Source: Propioniferax innocua | GTDB taxonomy: Bacteria > Actinomycetota > Actinomycetes > Propionibacteriales > Propionibacteriaceae | Direction: 5' to 3' | Assembly (NCBI RefSeq): GCF_006716235.1 | Contig: NZ_VFOR01000001.1 | Coordinates: 868,001 to 932,000, forward strand | Length of the DNA: 64,000 bases | Shown here: one piece after another, positions 35,686 through 43,606 of the stretch | How the letters are laid out: every line of letters begins with the position of its first letter | How positions within the stretch are numbered: the first letter of the stretch is position 1 | Translations under genes and position numbers: made by a program | The notes under the pieces: model-generated | What the model was told of the DNA's origin: nothing | Seen by the model: the letters and a program-made list of their open reading frames with translations, nothing else | Database searches by the model: none

Positions 35686-35922
35686 ATGTCAGCTCGCTGC
35701 CAGGTGACCGGGGCCCAGCCCGGTTTCGGCAACAACAAACCATGGTCGAAGAAGCGCACCAGACGTCGCTTTGACCCCAATATCCAAAAGAAGCGCTACT
35801 GGGTGCCCAGCCTCGGGCGCACCGTGACACTCACTCTCTCGGCGCGAGGCATCAAGACGATTGACCGACGCGGCATCGACGCCGTGTGCCACGACCTCAT
35901 CGCCAAGGGAGTGAAGATCTGA
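35686..35922 (+). CDS. rpmB: 50S ribosomal protein L28 (zinc-free paralogue)
   Basis: The 78-residue protein begins [20 protein letters not shown] and continues [20 protein letters not shown], the L28 signature. Apart from the early cysteine, the zinc-ligand cysteines of the C+ form are missing. The start has AGAAGGAGG upstream. It heads a four-gene run (L28-L33-S14-L32) with one-base overlaps or short gaps, under the Zur-like site. Confidence 0.95.
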   Translation: MSARCQVTGAQPGFGNNKPWSKKRTRRRFDPNIQKKRYWVPSLGRTVTLTLSARGIKTIDRRGIDAVCHDLIAKGVKI

Positions 35923-36089
35923 TGGCCAAGCGCAGTGACGTCCGCCCGATCATCAAGCTGCGATCCACCGCCGGCACCGGGTTCACCTACGTGACCAAGA
36001 AGAACAAGCGCAACAACCCCGACCGGCTGACGCTGCGCAAGTTCGACCCCATCGTGCGCCGACACGTCGAGTTCAAGGAGACCCGCTGA
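35922..36089 (+). CDS. rpmG: 50S ribosomal protein L33 (zinc-free paralogue)
   Basis: The ATG overlaps the rpmB stop (TGATG). The 55-residue protein [20 protein letters not shown]...[21 protein letters not shown] is L33, without any cysteine, so it cannot hold the zinc knuckle of the C+ form. Its stop in turn overlaps the rpsN ATG. The frame extends upstream to 35886 but that part lies in rpmB. Confidence 0.95.
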   Translation: MAKRSDVRPIIKLRSTAGTGFTYVTKKNKRNNPDRLTLRKFDPIVRRHVEFKETR

Positions 36090-36391
36090 TGGCCAAGACC
36101 TCCAAGATCGTCAAGAACAACAAGCGCGCCGAGATCGTGGCCCGCTATGCCGAGCGTCGGGCTGAACTCAAAAAGCGCATCCGCACCGCGGACACCATGG
36201 AGGAACGCATGGAGGCCGTCCGCGCCCTCGCAAAACTCCCCCGCGATTCATCGCCCACACGGCTCCGCAACCGTGACTCCGCCGATGGACGCCCACGCGG
36301 CTTCATCCGCAAGGCGGGGGTCTCCCGTGTCCGATTCCGCAGCATGGCCCACCGTGGCGAGCTGCCCGGGATCCAGAAGTCGAGCTGGTGA
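36089..36391 (+). CDS. rpsN: 30S ribosomal protein S14 (zinc-free, long form)
   Basis: The 100-residue protein is the long C- type S14: [20 protein letters not shown], then [25 protein letters not shown] and [23 protein letters not shown]. The short zinc-binding S14 has four cysteines; this one has none. It is translationally coupled to rpmG and followed by rpmF nine bases after its stop. Confidence 0.95.
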   Translation: MAKTSKIVKNNKRAEIVARYAERRAELKKRIRTADTMEERMEAVRALAKLPRDSSPTRLRNRDSADGRPRGFIRKAGVSRVRFRSMAHRGELPGIQKSSW

Positions 36392-36400
36392 GGAGCTGAC

Positions 36401-36574
36401 ATGGCAGTACCGAAACGCAAGAAATCCCGTTCACGCACGCGACATCGTCGCGCCAGGTTCACGGCCGAAGCCCCGCATCTGACGCCGATCAGGGTCCAAG
36501 GGCAGACCAAGAACGTCCCCCGGCGTCTTGCGAAGGCCTACCACCGCGGCCTGATCGATGACGACGGTCTCTGA
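36401..36574 (+). CDS. rpmF: 50S ribosomal protein L32 (zinc-free paralogue)
   Basis: This 57-residue gene is short but clear: MAVPKRKKSRSRTRHRRARF is the L32 N-terminus, and TAEAPHLTPIRVQGQTKNVP follows. The four zinc cysteines of the C+ L32 are absent. AGGAG lies about six bases before the ATG. It completes the alternative set L31, L28, L33, S14, L32 seen around the Zur-like site, as in the Streptomyces Zur regulon. Confidence 0.93.
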   Translation: MAVPKRKKSRSRTRHRRARFTAEAPHLTPIRVQGQTKNVPRRLAKAYHRGLIDDDGL

Positions 36575-36600
36575 CCCGAACCACTCGAGCCGATGAATAT

Positions 36601-36636
36601 CCGGGCCTCACGCACATCTCCCATGTGTGAGGCCCG
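36601..36636 (+). terminator. Hairpin after the alternative ribosomal protein operon
   Basis: CCGGGCCTCA (36601-36610) pairs with TGAGGCCCGG (36627-36636). An inner CACAT/ATGTG continues the stem with a two-base bulge. It lies 26 bases after the rpmF stop. Confidence 0.8.
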
Positions 36637-36796
36637 GCTCTTTGGCCTCGGGATCCTCCCCGCACCGGAATTTCCGGGAGTGGGACAGGCGCGTTTCCAC
36701 CACGAACCACTCAGGATCTGAAAAGGTGGCGGGGCGGTGCACCGATCAGGACGCCGCTAGACTCCCGGTGAACCGGCAGGGATTCAAGGAGGAACT

Positions 36797-38572
36797 GTGG
36801 CCCTCAACAAGGTGCTCGTTGCCAACCGTGGCGAAATCGCCGTGCGCGTGGTCCGCGCTGCGGCCGATGCCGGGTTGGGCAGCGTCGCGGTATACGCCGA
36901 GCCCGACGCGGACGCGATGTTCGTCAAACTCGCCGATGAGGCCTACGCGCTCGGCGGATCCACGCCGGCCGAGACCTACCTCGACGTCGCCAAGATCCTG
37001 GACATCGCCGAGCGCAGTGGCGCCGACGCGATCCACCCCGGCTACGGGTTCCTCGCAGAGAACGCCGACTTCGCCCAGGCGGTCATGGACGCCGGCCTCA
37101 CCTGGATCGGCCCTCCACCGTCGGCGATCGATGCGTTGGGCGACAAGGTCAAGGCGCGCCACATCGCGCAGAAGGCGGGCGCCCCCCTCGTCCCCGGCAC
37201 CGCCGATCCGGTCACGAACGCCGATGAGGTGGTCGCCTTCGCCGACGAGCACGGACTCCCCATCGCGATCAAGGCAGCCTTCGGCGGCGGTGGTCGCGGG
37301 TTGAAGGTCGCCCGTGAGCGCAGCGAGGTCAAGGACCTGTTCGAGTCCGCCACCCGTGAAGCCGTCACCGCCTTCGGGCGTGGCGAGTGCTTCGTCGAGC
37401 GTTACCTCGACAAGCCGCGCCACGTGGAGACCCAGTGCCTGGCCGACAAGCACGGAAACGTCGTGGTGGTATCGACGCGCGACTGCTCGCTGCAGCGTCG
37501 TCACCAGAAGCTCGTGGAGGAGGCACCCGCACCATTCCTCAGCGATGACCAGTTGCAGCGCCTCTACGAGTCCTCGAAGGCGATCCTGGCCGAGGCCGGC
37601 TACGTGGGCGCGGGAACCTGTGAGTTCCTCGTCGGTCTCGACGGCACCATCTCCTTCCTCGAGGTGAACACCCGTCTGCAGGTGGAACACCCCGTTTCCG
37701 AGGAGGTCACCGGCATCGACCTGGTCCGCGAGATGTTCCGCATCGCCGACGGCGAGGAGCTCGGCTACGACGACCCGGTCATCCGCGGCCACTCCATCGA
37801 ATTCCGTCTCAACGCCGAAGACGCCGGACGCAATTTCATGCCCGCCCCCGGCACGCTCACCGCGTGGCACGCGCCCACAGGCCCCGGCGTCCGCGTCGAC
37901 GAGGGCTACCAGACAGGTGACACGGTCCCCGGTTCGTTCGACTCGCTGGTCGCCAAGATCATCGTCACCGGCGCGACGCGCCAGGAGGCCATCGAACGCG
38001 CCCGACGCGCTCTCGCCGAGACCGTCGTGGAGGGCATGCCCACGGTGCTGCCATTCCATCGTGTCGTCCTCGATGACCCTGCGTATGCGGCGGTCGACGG
38101 TGATTTCACGGTGCACACCCGTTGGATCGAGACCGAGTTCGACAACCAGATCGAGCCTTGGGAGGGCCAGCCCGCCGACGCCGAAGACCGCCCCGAGAAG
38201 CAGGTCGTGGTCGTGGAGGTCAACGGCAAGCGTGTGGAGGTCGCCGTTCCCGAGGGTGCCTTGGCATCGGCCAACGCATCCAGCAGCAGAAAGCGCAAGA
38301 AGTCGAAGCGTTCCTCACGCGGCAGCGTCGCGGCGGCTCCGACCAATGCCCTCACCTCCCCCATGCAGGGCACCATCGTGAAGGTGGCCGTCGAGGAAGG
38401 TCAGGACGTCTCCGAGGGCGACACCATCGTGGTGCTCGAAGCCATGAAGATGGAGCAGCCGCTCACCGCACACCGCTCAGGCACGGTCTCGGGGCTCGAT
38501 GCCACGCAGGGCGCCACAGTGCAGGCCGGGTCAATCATCTGCACCATCGAAGGTGACGAGGACGACGACTGA
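36797..38572 (+). CDS. accA: Acyl-CoA carboxylase alpha subunit (biotin carboxylase plus BCCP)
   Basis: The 591-residue protein combines biotin carboxylase (about 1-450) and a biotin carboxyl carrier domain (about 520-591). Visible are [33 protein letters not shown], the ATP loop [34 protein letters not shown], and the biotin motif EAMKMEQP with Lys551. A charged Ser/Lys/Arg-rich linker joins the parts. It starts at GTG 36797 with GGAGG. It corresponds to accA3 (Rv3285), partnering AccD and AccE, and is biotinylated by BirA. Confidence 0.96.
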   Translation: MALNKVLVANRGEIAVRVVRAAADAGLGSVAVYAEPDADAMFVKLADEAYALGGSTPAETYLDVAKILDIAERSGADAIHPGYGFLAENADFAQAVMDAGLTWIGPPPSAIDALGDKVKARHIAQKAGAPLVPGTADPVTNADEVVAFADEHGLPIAIKAAFGGGGRGLKVARERSEVKDLFESATREAVTAFGRGECFVERYLDKPRHVETQCLADKHGNVVVVSTRDCSLQRRHQKLVEEAPAPFLSDDQLQRLYESSKAILAEAGYVGAGTCEFLVGLDGTISFLEVNTRLQVEHPVSEEVTGIDLVREMFRIADGEELGYDDPVIRGHSIEFRLNAEDAGRNFMPAPGTLTAWHAPTGPGVRVDEGYQTGDTVPGSFDSLVAKIIVTGATRQEAIERARRALAETVVEGMPTVLPFHRVVLDDPAYAAVDGDFTVHTRWIETEFDNQIEPWEGQPADAEDRPEKQVVVVEVNGKRVEVAVPEGALASANASSSRKRKKSKRSSRGSVAAAPTNALTSPMQGTIVKVAVEEGQDVSEGDTIVVLEAMKMEQPLTAHRSGTVSGLDATQGATVQAGSIICTIEGDEDDD

Positions 38573-38575
38573 CAC

Positions 38576-39466
38576 CTATCGGGCCGCGGCCCACCGACGA
38601 CAGAAGTCGGTGGTGCCCAGCTCGAGCCGCACGGTGGCAAGATCATCGCCGCGTGTGCCGCCACGATTGACGATGACCACGGGCAGACCGGCCTTCGCAG
38701 CCTGACGCACGAACCGGAGCCCGGACATCACCGCCAGCGACGATCCCAACACCACCAGGATGTCGGCTTCATCCACCATCGCGCGGCAATGAGCCACGAG
38801 ATCCTTGGCAACCGTTCCCCCGAAGAAGACCACGTCGGGTTTGAGGACACCATCGCACACCAGGCAGTCGGGCACGACGAAGTCCTCCCAGCCCTCGATC
38901 TCCATGTCTCCGTCAGGGCGGGCACGAGCCGGATCGGGCCGCGGCGCATAGGCGCCGGTGGGATCGTCATGGCCCGATGGCAGCACATCGGGGTTGAGCA
39001 CCGCCAGACGCTTCTGCAGGTCATAGCGCGAGGAGATGTCCCCGCACGTCAGGCAGACCACATCGGCCAGACGCCCGTGAAGGGCCACCACCGGTCGGCT
39101 TCCTGCCGCCTCGTGAAGTCCGTCGACGTTCTGGGTGATGACGCCCGTCACCTGATCGTTGAGCGAGGCCAGAGCGATGTGCCCCGCATTGGGGTGGGCG
39201 CCGGCCACAAGCTCCCATCCACGGAAAGACCGAGCCCAGTAGCGTCGACGGTTGCTGGCCGACCCCACGAACTCGGCGTGCAACATCGGGTTGCTGCGGG
39301 GCGATCCGGGGCCTCGGTAGTCGGGGATGCCCGAATCAGTGCTCATTCCGGCGCCGGTGAGCACAGCGACACGTGCCCCACGCAGGAGATCGAGCGTCTG
39401 CTCCACTCGGATGGATTGAGCGGGCCGGATGGATGGAGCGGGCCGAATGGACGGGGCGGGCGTCAC
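38576..39466 (-). CDS. Sir2-family NAD-dependent protein deacylase
   Basis: The 296-residue sirtuin has VAVLTGAGMSTDSGIPDYRG (NAD-binding), TQNVDGLHEAAGS, the catalytic-histidine segment VALHGRLADVVC, four zinc cysteines (CLTC and CLVC) separated by a long 70-residue insertion, and KPDVVFFGG. The insert between the cysteine pairs places it in a bacterial class II-like group. The GTG start overlaps the lpdA stop. The first 20 residues, PAPSIRPAPSIRPAQSIR-like, come from an 18-base repeat and are not part of the fold. It may deacetylate acyl-CoA-metabolising enzymes; the targets are unknown. Confidence 0.9.
   Translation of the reverse strand: MTPAPSIRPAPSIRPAQSIRVEQTLDLLRGARVAVLTGAGMSTDSGIPDYRGPGSPRSNPMLHAEFVGSASNRRRYWARSFRGWELVAGAHPNAGHIALASLNDQVTGVITQNVDGLHEAAGSRPVVALHGRLADVVCLTCGDISSRYDLQKRLAVLNPDVLPSGHDDPTGAYAPRPDPARARPDGDMEIEGWEDFVVPDCLVCDGVLKPDVVFFGGTVAKDLVAHCRAMVDEADILVVLGSSLAVMSGLRFVRQAAKAGLPVVIVNRGGTRGDDLATVRLELGTTDFCRRWAAAR
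39407..39460 (-). repeat. 18-bp in-frame minisatellite at the sirtuin start
   Basis: On the minus strand, three 18-base units of the type CCCGCTCCATCCATCCGG follow the GTG ACG start codons and encode PAPSIR, PAPSIR, PAQSIR. The unit is unrelated in sequence to the 15-base repeat of the SDR gene but sits in the same place. Confidence 0.88.
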
Positions 39467-40896
39467 AGAATCGGTTCGAAGCCCATGTCCAGCTGTTCAT
39501 CACTGTGCCCGTGCAGACGGCGTGCGGCCTCGGCGAACGAACCCGACAGCGACGGGTAGACGGTGAAGTCGTGGGCGAAGTTGTCGACGGTGATGCGTTC
39601 GGAGACCGCGATCGACAGGGAATGGATGAGTTCCGATGCCGCCGGCGAGACCACCACGCCACCGACGATGATGCCGGTGGTCGGCAGGCAGAACAGTTTG
39701 ACGAAGCCCTCGCGGATCTCCTGCATCTTGGCTCGAGCATTGCCCTTGAGCGGCAAGGTGTACGACAGGGCGCGCACCTCACCCGAATCCACCTGCGCCT
39801 GGGTCACACCCACCGTCGCGATCTCGGGGGCGGTGAACACATTGGACGCCACGCCACTCATGTCAAGGGGAGCCACCGCGTCACCGAGTGCGTGCCACAT
39901 CGCGATGCGGCCCTGCATGGCCGCCACCGAGGCGAGCGGCATGACACCGGTGCAGTCACCGGCGGCATAGATGTTGCGGACGCTGGTTCGCGAGACCTTG
40001 TCGACCTCGATGTGTCCCGAACCGGAGACCTTCACCCCGGCGTCGGGCAGACCCATGTTGGTGGTGCTGGGCACCGAACCGACCGCCATCAGACAGTGGG
40101 TTCCGGTGACGGTGCGGCCGTCGGTCAGCGTGACGGTGACCTCATCGCCGTCACGTGTCACCGATTCGGCGCGGCTCTGCGACATGATCTGCATGCCGCG
40201 ACGTTCGAAGACATCCTGCAGCACCATGGCGGCGTCGGCATCCTCGCCGGGAAGCACCAGGCGACGCGAAGACACGAGAACGACCTCGGCACCCAACGCG
40301 CGATAGGCGCTGGCGAACTCGGCGCCGGTGACGCCCGAGCCCACGACGATGAGCTTCTCGGGCAGTTCGGTGAGGTCGTAGAGCTGGGTCCAGTTGAGGA
40401 TGCGTTCCCCGTCGGTGCGTGCGCTCGGGAGCTCTCGGGCCGTGGAACCGGTGGCGACGAGAACGATGTCGGTGTCGAGACGCTCTTCGGTTCCGTCGGG
40501 GCGGGTCACCACAACGGTGTTGGTTCCGTCGAGGCGTCCGCGGCCCTCGATGACCTCGACTCCGGCGTTCTCCATCTGCTTCTCGATGTCGCGGGACTGC
40601 TGCTGTGCGAGGTCGAGGACACGTCGGTTCACCGCGCCGAGATCCACCGACACCGAGGACCTGTCTGCGGAGCCATCCAGTCGGATGCCGAGCGCACCGG
40701 CGCGCTCGACCATCGTCATGATCTCCGCTGTTGCGATGAGGGTCTTGGAGGGAACACAGTCGGTCAGGACCGCCGAACCCCCCAGACCATCGCTGTCCAC
40801 AAGACGCACTCGGCCGCCAAGCTGGCTGCCCACCAGTGCCGCCTCGTATCCGCCAGGTCCGCCACCAATGATCACCACGTCAGTCACAGGGCTCAT
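39463..40896 (-). CDS. lpdA: NAD(P)H-quinone dehydrogenase LpdA-like flavoprotein
   Basis: The 477-residue protein has the pyridine-nucleotide disulfide oxidoreductase fold: FAD motif VVIIGGGPGGYEAALV, NAD(P) motif LIVVGSGVTGAEFASAY, and IYAAGDCTGVMPLASVAAMQG. At the redox centre it reads GGSAVLTDCVPSKT, so only one of the two cysteines of a disulfide reductase remains. This is the mark of LpdA (Rv3303c), which reduces quinones instead of lipoyl groups. The gene starts at ATG 40896; the much longer open frame upstream is antisense to the PNP gene. The sirtuin gene overlaps its stop. Confidence 0.92.
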   Translation of the reverse strand: MSPVTDVVIIGGGPGGYEAALVGSQLGGRVRLVDSDGLGGSAVLTDCVPSKTLIATAEIMTMVERAGALGIRLDGSADRSSVSVDLGAVNRRVLDLAQQQSRDIEKQMENAGVEVIEGRGRLDGTNTVVVTRPDGTEERLDTDIVLVATGSTARELPSARTDGERILNWTQLYDLTELPEKLIVVGSGVTGAEFASAYRALGAEVVLVSSRRLVLPGEDADAAMVLQDVFERRGMQIMSQSRAESVTRDGDEVTVTLTDGRTVTGTHCLMAVGSVPSTTNMGLPDAGVKVSGSGHIEVDKVSRTSVRNIYAAGDCTGVMPLASVAAMQGRIAMWHALGDAVAPLDMSGVASNVFTAPEIATVGVTQAQVDSGEVRALSYTLPLKGNARAKMQEIREGFVKLFCLPTTGIIVGGVVVSPAASELIHSLSIAVSERITVDNFAHDFTVYPSLSGSFAEAARRLHGHSDEQLDMGFEPIL

Positions 40897-40932
40897 TGTT
40901 GCAGTATTCGCACAGGAGGCAGAATCGGCCCC

Positions 40933-41730
40933 ATGGAGAGCACGCAGACATCCGCCGCCGATGCCGCCCACGCCCTGCTCGAACGTGTGGGGGTGGAACG
41001 ACTCGACACCGCATTCATCCTCGGCTCGGGGTGGTCCAGTGCCGCCGACGACCTCGGGGAGGAATTGGGACGCTGCCCGCTGGGCAAGCTTCCCGGTTTC
41101 CGCGCCCCCGTGGTGGCCGGTCATGGCGGTGTCGTCCGTGCCGTGAGGACCGGTTCGGGCCGCATCGCCGGGGTCCTGACCGGGCGTACGCACTTCTACG
41201 AGGACCGCGATGTGATGGCCGTCGCCCATGGTGTGCGGACGCTGGCCGCCGCCGGCGTCGAACGCCTGGTGTTGACCAACGGCTGCGGGTCGCTGCGTCC
41301 GGACTGGGGACCGGGTCAGGTGGTGCTGCTCCGCGACCACATCAACCTCACCGGCGCCACACCCCTGCGCGGCCCGGAGTTCATCGACATGAGCACTGCC
41401 TACTCCTCTGCCCTGCGGGAGGTCGCACGGAGCGTCGACGCCGAGCTCCCCGAGGGGGTCTACGTGCAGTTCGCCGGGCCCCAGTACGAGACACCGGCCG
41501 AGGTTCGGATGGCCGGTGTCCTGGGTGGTGATCTGGTGGGAATGTCGACGACGCTCGAGACCATCGCCGCACGGGCGGCGGGCGTCGAGGTGCTGGGGAT
41601 CTCGCTCGTGACGAACCTCGCAGCCGGCGTGGGCGAGGCGCCGCTCGACCATGCCGAGGTGCTCGCGGCCGGGAAGGCGGCGGCACCGCGGCTTCGGGAA
41701 CTGCTCACGGGAATCGCCGAGGTGCTGTGA
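40933..41730 (+). CDS. deoD: Purine-nucleoside phosphorylase
   Basis: The 265-residue enzyme splits purine nucleosides with phosphate. It belongs to the trimeric PNP/MTAP class, with ILGSGWSSAADDL, GRTHFYED (phosphate site), LTNGCGSLRPDWGPGQVVLL, HINLTG, FAGPQYETPAEVRM, and MSTTLETIAARAAGVEVLGI followed by the base-binding TNLAAG. It is divergent from lpdA with 36 bases between the starts, and its stop overlaps the next start (TGATG). The order lpdA-deoD-pmmB-add follows M. tuberculosis. It would act with the adenosine deaminase in purine salvage. Confidence 0.94.
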   Translation: MESTQTSAADAAHALLERVGVERLDTAFILGSGWSSAADDLGEELGRCPLGKLPGFRAPVVAGHGGVVRAVRTGSGRIAGVLTGRTHFYEDRDVMAVAHGVRTLAAAGVERLVLTNGCGSLRPDWGPGQVVLLRDHINLTGATPLRGPEFIDMSTAYSSALREVARSVDAELPEGVYVQFAGPQYETPAEVRMAGVLGGDLVGMSTTLETIAARAAGVEVLGISLVTNLAAGVGEAPLDHAEVLAAGKAAAPRLRELLTGIAEVL

Positions 41731-43481
41731 TGCCCGGCTCCGGACTGCCGCTCGACCCCGGATTGCGCGAACAGGCCGAGGACTGGCTCGCCGAGGACCC
41801 CGATCCCGAGACCCGCGCCACTCTGACGACTCTCCTCGAACAGGCCGAGGCTGCGGCGCCGACGTCGGCAGCCGCCGCCACCGAGCTGGCGTCGGCGTTC
41901 GCGGGGCCGCTGGAGTTCGGTACCGCGGGACTGCGTGGGCCCATGGGTCCGGGGCCCGCGCGGATGAACCGGGTGGTCGTGACGCGTGCCGCCGCTGGTC
42001 TGGCGCGCTGGCTCACGCAGTGGCGGCTGACCGCACGCGTGCTGGTGGGTCATGACGCCCGGCATGGATCGGAGAGATTCGCCCGCGACACCGCCGAGAT
42101 CCTCGCCGGGGCGGGACATGAGGTCGTCCTTCTCGACGGCCCGGTCCCCACGCCTCTCGTGGCTTTCGGTCTGCTCAACGGCGAGCGTCCGGCCCATGCC
42201 GCGGTGGTCGTGACCGCGTCGCACAATCCTGCGGCGGACAACGGCTACAAGGTCTATGTGGGCGGCTCACAGATCATCCCGCCGGTGGACGCCGAGATCG
42301 CCGAGGCCATCGCCCACGAATCAGCCGAACCGCTGGCGGCGCTCCCCCGGCGTGCGGTGACGCCCACCGGCCCGGAACCGCTTCTCGCCGCCTATGTGGC
42401 CCGGGCCGCCGCTGCGGCACCGGACACCGATTCCTCCGTTTCTCCCGTCCAGTGGGTGCACACGGCCATGCACGGCGTCGGGGCGCCGTTGGTGCGACGC
42501 GTGACCGCGGCCGCAGGGCTGCCCGAGCCGATCGAGGTGGCGGCACAGGCCGAACCGGACCCTGACTTCCCGACGGTGCCGTTCCCAAACCCCGAGGAAG
42601 CCGGCGCGATGGACCTGGCTCTCGATCTGGCGGCCGAACAGGGCGCCGACGTGGTCATCGCCAACGACCCCGACGCCGACCGCTGCGCCGTCGCGGTTCC
42701 CGGTGCCGACCCGCATGATCGCGCGGCATGGCGTCTGCTGACCGGCGATGAACTCGGTCTTCTCCTGGGGGATGACGCCCTGCGCCGCGGCGTCCCTGGT
42801 GTGTTCGCGGCGTCGGTCGTCTCGGGGAGCGCGCTGGAACGACTCGTGCGTTCCGCAGGGCGCGAGTTCGTCACCACCCTCACGGGGTTCAAATGGATCG
42901 GACGTGTGCCCGACCTCGCCTTCGGCTACGAGGAGGCCATCGGCTACTGCTGTGACCCCCATGCCGTCGCCGACAAGGACGGCATCACCACGGCCCTACG
43001 GGTGCTGCAGATGGTGGCCCGGTTCAAGGCATCGGGCCGGACGCTGACCGACCGACTCGATGAACTCGCTGCCGAGCACGGGCTGGTCAGCACGGCGCAG
43101 GTGTCCATCCGCACCGATGATCCGGAGACCATCTCGCGAGCTCTGACCTCACTGCGGCAGACCCCGCCCACGCGGCTCCTCGGTGAGACCGTGGGAGTCA
43201 CCGACTTGGCCGACCCCTCACGCCCCGAGCCGGCCGATGCGACCGCTGGTCTTCCCCCGACCGATGCCGTCATCCTGTCGGGTCATGACTTCCGTGCAGT
43301 GATCCGCCCCTCCGGCACCGAGCCCAAACTGAAGATCTACCTCGAAACTCGCCACGACCCGGTTCCTCCCGCAGAACTTCACCGGGTGCGGAGCCTCGAA
43401 CAGGACCGGCTCGGGCTGCTCGGGCACGAGGTCACGAGCATCCTCGGACTCCGAGAACCGGACCGACTTCACGAGGTCTGA
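41730..43481 (+). CDS. pmmB: Phosphohexomutase, PmmB-like (phospho-sugar mutase)
   Basis: The 583-residue protein is the long eukaryote-like phosphomannomutase/phosphoglucomutase class (Rv3308-like): GPLEFGTAGLRGPMGPGPAR, phosphoserine loop VVTASHNPAADNGYKVYVGG, metal loop ANDPDADRCAV, sugar loop FGYEEAIGYCCDPHAVADKDG, and phosphate loop RPSGTEPKLKIYLE. In the nucleoside salvage context it may convert ribose-1-P or glucose-1-P. It is coupled to deoD at its 5' end (ATG 41730, or GTG 41727). A hairpin follows the stop. Confidence 0.93.
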   Translation: MPGSGLPLDPGLREQAEDWLAEDPDPETRATLTTLLEQAEAAAPTSAAAATELASAFAGPLEFGTAGLRGPMGPGPARMNRVVVTRAAAGLARWLTQWRLTARVLVGHDARHGSERFARDTAEILAGAGHEVVLLDGPVPTPLVAFGLLNGERPAHAAVVVTASHNPAADNGYKVYVGGSQIIPPVDAEIAEAIAHESAEPLAALPRRAVTPTGPEPLLAAYVARAAAAAPDTDSSVSPVQWVHTAMHGVGAPLVRRVTAAAGLPEPIEVAAQAEPDPDFPTVPFPNPEEAGAMDLALDLAAEQGADVVIANDPDADRCAVAVPGADPHDRAAWRLLTGDELGLLLGDDALRRGVPGVFAASVVSGSALERLVRSAGREFVTTLTGFKWIGRVPDLAFGYEEAIGYCCDPHAVADKDGITTALRVLQMVARFKASGRTLTDRLDELAAEHGLVSTAQVSIRTDDPETISRALTSLRQTPPTRLLGETVGVTDLADPSRPEPADATAGLPPTDAVILSGHDFRAVIRPSGTEPKLKIYLETRHDPVPPAELHRVRSLEQDRLGLLGHEVTSILGLREPDRLHEV

Positions 43482-43520
43482 GCGGCAGAACCCCAAGGCC
43501 GCAGGCGGCTTGCCGAGGAC

Positions 43521-43562
43521 AGTGGAGGTCTGCGCACCGATGACGGTGCACAGACCTCCACT
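43521..43562. terminator. Long hairpin between convergent pmmB and phosphatase genes
   Basis: AGTGGAGGTCTG (43521-43532) pairs with CAGACCTCCACT (43551-43562). Inside, after one mismatch, GCACC/GGTGC closes a GATGAC loop. It can terminate both converging genes. Confidence 0.85.
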
Positions 43563-43606
43563 CAAACTCATCCACTCACGCTGGCGTGAAAGCGTGAGCA
43601 GTCTGC

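Noticed and set aside
39373-40932. N-terminal extension of the PNP gene
   Set aside because: It is antisense to lpdA, whose FAD and NAD motifs are clear.
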